A stretch of 64,000 nucleotides of DNA. It comes from Bugula neritina. Its lineage: Eukaryota > Bryozoa > Gymnolaemata > Cheilostomatida > Bugulidae. Location of the stretch: positions 1,601,501 through 1,665,500 of the forward strand of contig OZ037768.1 of NCBI GenBank assembly GCA_964035545.1, written 5' to 3'. The translations under genes were made by a program, and so were the position numbers. Each line of letters opens with the position of its first letter. The stretch's first letter is position 1. Positions 49,601 to 59,033 of the stretch are shown piece after piece. The notes beneath the pieces were generated by a model. That model did not search any database. It worked only from the letters and a program-made list of their open reading frames with translations, and was not told where the DNA came from.

Positions 49601-52600
49601 CCGTTTGTTTGTCCTTCATTTCTCTGATATACTGATATACTCCAGTCTATGATGTGCTGAACTGTACCACTTTGCGGCATATTGTAGCACTGTGTGATAT
49701 TGTGTGACATACTGTAGCACTGTGTGACATACTGCAGCACTGTGTGATATTGTGTGACATACTGTAGCACTGTGTGACATACTATAGTACTGTGTGACAT
49801 ATTGTCTGACATACTGTAGACCCCCGTCTCCCCCTGCTGACGTAAAGCCGCTGATAGACCGGCTAATCAGCTACGTCAAGAAGGACGGTGAAGCGTTTGA
49901 GAAGCAAGTTCTGTCACGTAAAGACGACAGGTTTTCCTTCCTTCAGCCCGGCAGTGATTACTATGATTATTATGTGTGGAGAAAGCATGTGGAGCTGGTA
50001 GGTGAACTCTCCTTGCACGTGCTCAGTGAACCTTCTTGTCCCATGATTACATGTTTACTTTCACAGTTACTCTAATGATACGTACACGCTGTCATTAGAG
50101 CTGCAGGTCATGCTGCATAGCCGTGTTCGGTCAGCATTTGCCCTACTTAATACCAGGAATATTCCAGGGCAGCTATTTGACACCTTTCTAGATGCTAAGA
50201 GTTTAGTGTGTGAACATTTGGTTTAGTCTCGGTTTCATACCCAGTCTTGTATCGACAGGGGCTAGTAGAAGACAACTCCAAATCAAAAGGAGTGAGTTTC
50301 AGCATAAAGCAGAAGGAGCCCGAGGCGAGCTCAATCAGCGCGAGCCGAGTGGCTCTGCCGGTGGACCCCGAGAGTGATGACGAGGAGGGCAGCAGCACTG
50401 CAGGTGACCCTCGCTGACGTAGATATTCAACCTCACTCTCAGCATTAGGCGTGCTAGATGACATCATCTATATATTATATATATATGTATATCTGTATGT
50501 TGTTGCATTCCAAGTGTGTATTTGTAACTTTAGATGGAAGCCATCCAAGTCACAGCGCGCATACGAGTAACAGTGCTGCAGTAACCGTCTCTCAGTCTAA
50601 CACCAGCGGCAGGGTGGAGGAGAGACCTCCCCTCTCCGAGGAGTCTGTGCAGAAGAAGATAGGTGAGAGACATGACTAGTGTGTTACGTGTGCTATATAC
50701 ATGTGTGTGTTATATTTCCTTTGAGGATCAGTATTGTGTGGCCACACATACTCCAGTTACCCCCCGCCAAGTGTATCATCTTGAAAACTCGTGTTGTTTC
50801 AGCCGAGCAGAAACTGAGAGACAAGCTTGCTGCCGCTGCCAGAGAAAAGATGACGCAGGTGACGCAGAACACCAAGGACAAGTCTCTGCAGGCCGAGCGC
50901 AAGCGCAAGGCCGCCATGTTTGTTACGATGTTGAAGTCGAAACAGAAGAGCTCTGCTGGCGCTCCGACTGCACCCACCTCCGGTAAGTTATCTGTGTCAT
51001 GTGACGGGTAAGTAGTACGTGTCATGTGACAGGTAAGTAGTACGTGTCATGTGACAGGTAAGTAGTACGTGTCATGTGACAGGTAAGTAGTATGTGTCAT
51101 GTGACGGGTACGTTATCTGTGTCATGTGACAGGTAAGTAGTACGTGTCATGTGACAGGTAAGTAGTATGTGTCATGTGACAGGTCTGGTTGGAAGGTAAG
51201 CAGGTGTGCCTATCATTCTGTTGATGGATCAGTTTCCTTGAACTACTGAATATCACCGACTCTCTAGTCTCACCGTCATGTCATTAACTGTGTGTCTGTC
51301 TGTGTGGCGCAGGGCAAGAGTTACCTCCTCCCGACCCTCAAAGACTCTCCTCCCGAGGCAACTCCTCCCACTCTCAGCGACGTGACCACCACTCTGACGT
51401 GTCGTACCGTCTCCATGACAACCAGCACCACAGTCACAGCAGGTCGATGTCAAGGTCACCTCCATCCGCCTACTCTGTTAAAGTTAACAGGTAAGTAATG
51501 CTGTTAAAGTGACTAGGTAAGTGATGCTGTTAAAGTGACTAGGTAAGTGATGCTGTTAAAGTGACTAGGTAAGTAATGCTGTTAAAGTGACTAGGTAAGT
51601 GATGCTGTTAAAGTGACTAGGTAAGTGGTGCTGTTAAAGTGAATAGGTAAGTAATGCTGTTAAAGTGAATAGGTAAGTGATGCTGTTATAATAAATAGGT
51701 AAGTGATGCTGTTAAAGCGAATAGGTAAGTGATGCTGTTATGTTGAAGTTCACAGCTTGCTTATGTCGTGTGATCTCATGAATCCTTCACGCCCAAACAT
51801 TCAGCTCTTTTTGTTGCTTTTTTATATTGTTTTCTATACTTGCATTATTTGAAAGTTATTTTGTGTCTGCACAAGTTTCACTTTATGAAGAGGGGGGAGG
51901 CTGTGTTAACGTTTGATATAGCAGGTGTAGAGAGTCGTATGATAGTCGCATGATGGCCAATTTGCAGTGCACTCTGGTGACACTGGTGAGTGAGTGGACT
52001 GTGAAAAGGTTTCAGTGCATGACTGCCTGCATCAAGTTCAGTTTGACCAAAGTTAATTGTTGTGTGAGCGGTGTGCGCGAGTTTAAGGCTATGCCAGTGC
52101 AAGCCTCTTCATGCTGGTCCTCATGCAATGATTAATGAAGTCATTAGAATTTAATGGTTTAGTGACTTTTATGGTGCGTATTAATTACTTTGTGTCCTCA
52201 CGTTATGTAATTACTGGTGTGTGTCTACCAATGAGTACTGTGTGCTTATTCTAGGAGCAGGGAGTCTCATTCACGCTCCAGCAGACACAATGACTCATAC
52301 TCTAGCAGCGGCAGCAGGCACAATGACTCATACTCTAGCAGCGGCAGCAGACACTCTGGTAGGAGGCGGGCAGACGATAGAAGTCATCATAGTAGGAGAC
52401 GTCGGTCGCCCTCCCCTACACATTCATCTAAAGCCAAGTCTAAGCACCGAGTTTCACAGTCTACTGATAGTGTGAATAGAGAGTAAGTGTTGGGGTGTTA
52501 CCATGGTAACATCCAATGCAGTGTCAGCGGCTTATAGTTTGCAATTCGTATATTTACATTTGCTATTCTTCCGCATGTCATAATTTTAAAGACACAATTG

Positions 52601-53133
52601 TTCTATTGTCACAGGTTGGCGCCAGGTTTAGGGACGTCTCTCAACCCTCCCATACCAGAGGCCTATGCAAGAGAAGCAGCCGAGGCTGCCATATCTCCAC
52701 CTCAGGCTGACGATAGTCGAGTAGGTATTGCCTGATGCAAGTGAACTCGATTTTAATCTTGTTTTTAATTAAAGTCTCAGTTTGTGCTGCGCTGTGTCGA
52801 TATAGTAATTGTTTTTGAAGATTTAGTAAAATGATATATTGCTATATATTGGAGTATGAAAATCAATGAAATTTCATTAAATTTATGAAACTAATACGCA
52901 TTTGGACATTACTTATATCTACTTCTAGTGTCATCCACTCTTGTCATCGTCATTGTCATGTCTAGTCTTTTCTTTAACTCCACTTTCAACAGATGATCAC
53001 GTATCCATGTTATGTAATATCTCTATTGACATCAATATGTTATGTTTTGTCATAGGAGTTTATGCTGAAAGTAAGAAAGATGCTGAAGGAAAACCGACAT
53101 GCCGTATATAAAGAGGACATGTTTGGAAATTGA
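43648..53133 (+). CDS. SFSWAP: SFSWAP (suppressor-of-white-apricot) splicing regulator
   Basis: Nuclear SR-like splicing regulator; the fly homologue represses splicing of its own first introns. Sixteen coding exons keep frame: 43648-43844, 45104-45264, 45660-45770, 45967-46052, 46546-46707, 47043-47115, 47622-47859, 49396-49572, 49820-49997, 50259-50403, 50534-50662, 50803-50982, 51313-51490, 52255-52482, 52615-52720 and 53056-53133, giving 808 aa. Domains in order: DRY_EERY ([43 protein letters not shown]; residues 25-115), SURP1 (residues 186-239, ending [11 protein letters not shown]), an acidic [20 protein letters not shown] block, a Tyr-rich stretch, SURP2 (403-461, [19 protein letters not shown] to YDYYVWRKH), a coiled-coil [11 protein letters not shown]...[12 protein letters not shown], a short RS region with two identical 11-residue repeats, and the tail FMLKVRKML. 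Introns 6, 12 and 13 start with donor-repeating arrays. Confidence 0.95.
46800..47035 (+). repeat. 21-bp AT-rich minisatellite in SFSWAP intron 5
   Basis: About eleven copies of TTACTATAGAGATATATTATG, ending about ten bases before the acceptor of exon 6 (TTCCATTTCAG at 47042). Confidence 0.9.
47112..47345 (+). repeat. Donor-anchored minisatellite, 28-bp unit, SFSWAP intron 6
   Basis: Exon 6 ends AATACAA and the intron starts GTAGGTTACCTGACTCC. Eight copies of the 28-bp unit follow without a break, each with AGACAA|GTAGGTTACC, so the donor and preceding ACAA are repeated eight times. Confidence 0.95.
48285..48530 (+). repeat. 19-bp minisatellite in SFSWAP intron 7
   Basis: About 13 copies of ATTCCACAGTACACGATGT, some with ATTACACAG. 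They contain CACAG but lie about 870 bases from the next acceptor. Confidence 0.9.
49650..49819 (+). repeat. Acceptor-anchored minisatellite, SFSWAP intron 8
   Basis: Units of TGTGTGACATACTGTAGCAC (about 20 bases, some extended by GATATTG) run up to the acceptor of exon 9, which itself reads GACATACTGTAG at 49819. At least five units carry a copy of this 3' splice site (ACTGTAG, ACTGCAG or ACTATAG). Confidence 0.85.
50983..51187 (+). repeat. Donor-anchored minisatellite, 25-bp unit, SFSWAP intron 12
   Basis: Exon 12 ends ACCTCCG and the intron starts GTAAGTTATCTGTGTCATG. Eight 25-bp units follow, seven with an exact GGTAAGT; one has decayed to GGTACGT. Confidence 0.95.
51476..51748 (+). repeat. 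Donor-anchored minisatellite, 26-bp unit, SFSWAP exon 13/intron 13
   Basis: Exon 13 ends CTGTTAAAGTTAACAG and is followed by GTAAGTAATG. The next nine units read CTGTTAAAGTGACTAG|GTAAG with small changes, so the final 16 exon bases and the donor have been copied together. There are ten GTAAGT in a row, every 26 bases. Confidence 0.95.
52280..52354 (+). repeat. In-frame 33-bp duplication in the RS region of SFSWAP
   Basis: Two 33-bp copies, identical except for one base, encode [11 protein letters not shown] twice, and the start of a third follows. Being a multiple of three, the duplication keeps frame and lengthens the Ser-rich RS segment. Confidence 0.9.
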
Positions 53134-53329
53134 ATTTTGTTATAAATTTATGAACCATGTAAAATACTTTTTAATGTAAATAGTAATTATATGTAAATAC
53201 TCCGGAATCAATGTTTATTTGTGATTTTATATCGAAGGTGCAACTTATTATGTACAAGATTATTTTGTATTATAAATTGGGTTATAAAACCACTGCCATA
53301 ATTTGAAATTTTGCAGTGCAACTGCTTTT

Positions 53330-53344
53330 AATAAATTCAATAAA
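53330..53344 (+). terminator. Poly(A) signals of SFSWAP
   Basis: AATAAA at 53330-53335 and again at 53339-53344, about 200 bases after the TGA at 53133. Confidence 0.7.
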
Positions 53345-54911
53345 ATTTCATCAATACAGCCACAGTTAGTATGAGCTACTCTTCGGTGAGCTGTGCTTGT
53401 CTTATGACACTTGCCAGCTCTGGTAGTGCTTTATTCCTTAGTCTCTCATAGTTTAAAAGTTCGAAAATTGCATATCACTTCAACATTTAATGTAGAGTGA
53501 GATATTTGGATAATTTGTATTTGCTACACCAGAATGTAAATTTTATATTAAAGTCACTGAAACCAAGTACCAGAACATTTAAAAGTGATCCAATGTTTAT
53601 AATCAACACTTTTATTGTATGGATATTTTTGGGTGCTATTAACTTCGAAATCTGCTTAAAGTAACATAAATGCATCCCACAAATTAAACGAAGCAAGCCT
53701 CTTCATAATATTTATCTCACGTGAATTTCTGTTCCTTATGACCGTGCCTATAAACTGTAAATTGCTCCAACTCCTTGCTATTAATTCTAAATCTATACAT
53801 TTTTGTAACCCACTGCTCTCGAAATAATATGGTTTAATGAAAAATGGGGTTTGAAGCTTTGCCATTCTGCTTGAGATCAACTTAATCCAGCACTTGGTGT
53901 GTATGTCACATCATGCTTTGACACCTCCTAAACTTGTCAATTACTGCTGAATGACAGTTATTCATTTCGTGGGATCTGAATCATAAGCCCTAAAGATGGT
54001 TTGGTACCAGATAATTGTGTTAATTAACATCGACTCCATCCCCAAGCAGGATCTTGCTAAGACATTATAATTTGGCTGTTCTCGAACAAGTTGAGTCAAA
54101 GCAAATATCTGCTGGTAAGTATAGCATTTAATTTTAACAGTTTTGTTTTGAAAATAGTTAAATTTTACATATATAGTATATTCTATATACTAATACATGT
54201 GTTGATATATTATGATATACAACTTAATGTTATTTAGCCATTACTTGGACAACTTTTTTATTTTGAAGCTTTTAGTAATAATACCAAATATTAATGTTGA
54301 AAGTTTCAAATTTGCTTTAGTTAGAAAAAAAGACTTGAAGCTAAAATAAGAAATTTTTAGTGAGTTTATTTGATAACAACATTTTATTTTGTATAAACAT
54401 TAGAAAATTTGTAAAAGTTAATGTATCTATTTGAGATAGTGAACTATATACATAAGCAATTGTTAAAGCTTCGTTTAGTTAATTATTATATTTCAGCTAC
54501 CTATGTAATTAGTTAACCAAAGCTCATGGCTGCTGTTTATTATCTAGCTATATGCAAAGATGTTGCGATTCCTAGCTGCTTGTATTAAAAATTACCTCTT
54601 TTGTAGTGAGCAGCTTTACATTGAATAAAAAACATCATTGTCTCTCCACCTAACTTTCATATCTACAGTATACACTAACCTATTTCTAGCAAACAACTTA
54701 ACAAAGGCTGTTAAATGAGGTTTGTGTGATACTAAGTAGTCTGTTTTAAAAGTACAATATAATAGCTGAGGGCTTAAAAATGACAATGTTTCTCTTACAA
54801 ATATACTGTTCAAATGTTCAAATGCTTTTTAAGTCAAGTTGAAAAAGTTTGCATACAATTTTTTCGCGGAAAATGAATAAATAATATATATGTAGTTAAA
54901 ATTTATTGAAA

Positions 54912-55037
54912 CGCAAAAATAAATATGGTCAATGTAATTTTCATGAAACGCTTCAACAAACCCTTATATATAAAATATAACATATTTTATATATAAGGGT
55001 TTGTTGAAGCGTTTCATTGACCATATTTATTTTTGCG
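54912..55037. mobile_element. Fold-back element with 56-bp arms
   Basis: The arms match exactly from CGCAAAAATAAATATGGTCA to ACCCTTATATATAAAATAT around a 3-base centre (AAC). The only difference is an 11-base insertion (TAATTTTCATG) in the left arm. It looks like a young hairpin-type MITE or a recent inverted duplication. Confidence 0.8.
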
Positions 55038-56894
55038 ATATTATCTTAAACTGCCACTTCTAAACAACATTATTCTAAGTTTACTGCTGTGAAATTTTTA
55101 CTTTACTATACAAAGCAAAATGCTATTTGCAACTATTTCATATAGCACCTGAAGTTTATAACAGGCGAAATGAGAATATTAAAAGTATAATGGCTTGGAG
55201 AGAGTATAAACTATATAATACAGACATTAGAGATAATTCACTATAAAGTTCATTAGAATGCAGCTCGTAGTACAAGTTGTGACTTGTAATTGAGATTCTG
55301 ACGTCAATAAGGGGCACAACCTGCAGTGCTCATCTGAAATTGCTAATATTATTATTGTGATGCAAGACTTGATGAACTGCTACATGCAACCATACAGATA
55401 CTATCTTAGCCTTTACAGCTCACATAGTGCACTTAGCTAATCATTAACTCTAGCAACATTCCGTAGGTGTTTCACCTCTATTATCTATAAACTATGAATC
55501 CAAAATCTGTATGTCATAACCTGAGAGATGGACTATATTTTAATATTCAATATTATATCATTTTAATGACTTTTTTCCTACGTTATTATTTTAATGCATA
55601 GTTATATGAAGATCCACATTAAAATAATGCAAACAAGTGGCACTGCATTGAAAAAAACTTGGTGGGAGAAATGACTCTAGTTGATTATTATTAGCTTCAT
55701 CAGTGTCAACACAATGTATCTGATTGCATATGTACTACTTGCATATTAGCCTACATACTTTATATTGAGATATTTTACATTCCATATGCAGAATGAGGCT
55801 AATGTAAATCTTTCACTCCCAGGCTACACAATGTACAGCATTGTGTACAGCATGCTGCTATGCTATTGTTAAGCTTTTGTAGTATATTGGAGTTAATTTC
55901 TAACTTCAACTCTCTCCTCGGCCATGGGTCTAACTCAGGTACAGTGTACTAGAAGCTATGTTTTTGCAAAATTATAAAATTTTAAGTTTGCAAATGCTGG
56001 GTTATTGTTGTTATATTATATTTGACAGCAACTTTTGTACTGATAGTGATACTCGTTATGATAGTGATATTGATGGTGATACTAATAGTTAAGATTGGGT
56101 TTTACTTTTAGTGGTCACTAGGCGAAAGAGACAACGATAAACTGTAGCAAACCCTGCTAAGGCATTTTTATGCTAAAATTATAAAATCCAAGCTCAATTT
56201 AAGCAAAATAGGTTTAACAATAATTGGGTTTAAATAAAGGACTCACATATGGCTGATGTATTTTTCTGAGAGTGTGTAGTGTAATAACTGATGTAGCAGG
56301 GAACATTCTGTTGTATAGTTGGCCTTATGTACTATGAGGGAGGCGGGGAGCTAGAACTAAGAGGCACCCTGTTTGACTATTATTCATAGGCTATACAGCA
56401 TAGCTAGTTGAGATAGTTTATTAAGGCATGTAACTCGGAATATACGTTGGGTAGTATAGTTGTTATGCACTCTATCATAATTAGAAAGGCTGCTACAAGT
56501 GCACGAAGCAGGTGCCCCACAGTGCGAACATCATAACTGCTGAGTAGATTACAAGGAGACAGCGTTGCCTGGGTTAGCAAAATATCATTGAGCTAGTAGT
56601 TATTACTTATTTAATAGATAATAATATAATTGTATTACATAGATCATAGGAAATTGCTGTTCATTGGCTAGCAGAATATTCTCTCTCCTTAACTATATCA
56701 TCGACTAAGTTTTGTTTACTAAAGGTCAAATAAAGATGATTTGAAGAGGCTATTTGTACACCAATACAAATAGAGCCTAGTTACAAATAAGCTAGCTTAT
56801 CTCTACCGATTGTGTTCGATACGTAATGCAACTGAATTTTACTCCGTTGTGTGACTAATCTCCACAACTGCTGGAACATACTACCTACAACAAG

Positions 56895-56995
56895 GTGAGT
56901 GCTATGTCACATGACAACCTAAGTGTGCTGAGTCACATGACAACCTAAGTGTGCTGAGTCACATGACAATGCAAGTGTGCTGTGTCATATAGTCG
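56895..56995 (+). repeat. 26-bp minisatellite starting at a donor-like GTGAGT
   Basis: CCTACAACAAG|GTGAGTGCTATG is followed by three units of (AA)GTGTGCTGAGTCACATGACA. The layout copies the donor-anchored arrays of the coding genes, so 56894 may be the end of a non-coding exon of the PDE8-like gene. Confidence 0.5.
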
Positions 56996-58892
56996 TGACA
57001 TGCGTGTCGAGTTTATACACAAAGTGTAGATGGTTTACCTTATTACAACTCACTCTTATAGCTTACATCAAAATAAGAAGATAGTGGAATACCAGCACTA
57101 GTAGTTAATATGCAACTCAAATTTGATTAGACTGCTTTTTAGAATTGTAGGGAGAATAGAAGTAAATAAACAGTGTTTTCAACAACATTGGGGACGAGAA
57201 TCACGTTTGGTTATCATTCTTTACTTTTTTGGTATTCATGCACGTAGTTATTCGAATGTCTCAGTTATGGTAAGAATTTCCATCTCGAGAGAAAGTTTCA
57301 CACTTTCCAAATGTTGAGGAGTTGCAAGCAGTTATTAGTTTATACACTGTTTGGATCTTAAGCTTAGATTAGCTTAGAACACGCAGGGTTTATTAGCGCT
57401 ATGTTACAATTACACATTATATACATTAAAATTGCAATCAAATTGCAAAACTCAATTACAACAATCAATATTATGCTGATTAACACTGGGGCTGTGGTTC
57501 TTCATAGCAACTGTGATTTCAGAGTTGACTCGACAGCATAAGCTGCATGTCACAGCAGCTATTGACAAAACGGGGCTCTAGCGTGGCTGCACATATATAT
57601 ATGCTTGGCTGTACATATACGTATATGCAGAGTAATTTATAGAGGTTAGTTTCTAAAGGTTATATGTCTTGTGGGTACATCTAACCAACTGTCTTTGACA
57701 CTTGAAGGGCTCACTGGGCACCTCTCAGTTAATTATCATCATTTGAATAGTAAACAACATAGGATTTCAGTTGGTATCTACTAGCAACACCACCTACTAC
57801 TAACCTCGCAGAAATAGCACTAATTGAGGTAGAAATTTATGTAATTGTAACAGGCTCGCAGTATAAAAGGTATGCTATTAAAATATTTGGTTTCATTGAG
57901 AATCTCCTACTAACAGCTGTATTTTATAACATATAGTAAATATTAAGTTAATAAAAACAGCTGATGGAGAGTCAATTAAGAATGGGAAGTGTGTTGAGGA
58001 TGGGAAGGGCTTTAAGTCAGCATATAGTTTGCTGTTTTAATTGGGTAATTGCAGTTGTTGCTTTAATCTAGATATAAAATTATTATAATATAATTTTTTG
58101 AACTTTCAAACATAAAATTGGTAAAACCATATCTTCTAAGTTAGTTGAAGTGTAATGCTAATTATATAGCATATTAGTGGTAATGTAAGGCTGTAGAGAT
58201 TTTTAGCTATTTGCAAATTTTTAATTAATGAACATTTATAAATTATCATAATAACTTTTAAATGAATCTCAAATAGTTTTTAGTATTGATTTTATATTTA
58301 ACACTTGCTTATTCAGATGTTATATGAAGAGAGCATACATTATATAATTTTGAATGATAATTCAACCATTTTAATTCAATTCTTGTGGATAGTCCAAAAG
58401 CAGAACTATGTCAACTCATTCTGTATTAAACTGGACTAAAAACATGAGATTGTAAAGTTTATTGTTTATGGATAATTACAGTCTAAGGTGCAACATGAAA
58501 TACCCATAATGCAGTTACAGCTGCTAGATTGAAAAAAATCGTAATTTTAGTAGAATTTCGAAAACTACTTTTTCTAAACACCTGATTACCTTTGAATAGA
58601 GGCCGCACAGGTGTATAGTATATTGTCTAATTCATAAAGTTTCAAATTTTTCAAACCTAAACTGGAAAACAATTTGCAAAGTTTGGAGTGAAAGTATTTG
58701 ACAGTCAGTTTTCAAAGCTCTGCTATTGATGAAGAGTGCAGCTACTCTTTGAAATAGCGACTCACAGCTATATAAGTTGTGTGACCTTGTGCTGACTTTG
58801 TGCTGACCCTGTGCTGACTTTGTGCTGACACTTTGCAGCAGTAAGTCATCTGTTCACCTGGAGTCAGCAGATTCAGCAGATGGTGTGACAGC

Positions 58893-59033
58893 ATGGGCTG
58901 TGCCCCCAGCGCTGTCAACGTCAGCCGAAAGCCAGCATCAAAAGTGGTGGCACCAGAAGAACTGCAGACAAAAGGAGAAGGTGACCAGTCAGAAGGTGGC
59001 AGGGAGCCTTCGGATCTCCAACTTATCAGCAAG
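58893..59033 (+). CDS. PDE8: First coding exon of a PDE8-type cAMP phosphodiesterase
   Basis: The ATG opens MGCAPSAVNVSRKPASK, and the frame runs to LQLISK with a donor AAG|GTGGGTT in phase 0 (47 codons). Vertebrate PDE8A and PDE8B both start MGCAPSIH, a rare N-terminus carrying Gly2 for N-myristoylation and Cys3 for palmitoylation, which tethers the enzyme to membranes. The rest of the exon is Lys/Glu/Ser-rich, as in PDE8 N-termini. The REC-like, PAS and catalytic domains must lie beyond 64000. The assignment rests on this N-terminal signature only; another MGC-type acylated protein is possible. Confidence 0.6.

Larger units (their letters stand above)
53345..58892. other. Spacer and probable 5' UTR region of the PDE8-like gene
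   Basis: No coding exon is supported. It holds the palindromic element at 54912, scattered AT-rich DNA, a possible non-coding exon ending at 56894, and a small GTGCTGAC(TTT/CCT) repeat just before the PDE8-like start (58790-58835). Confidence 0.45.
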
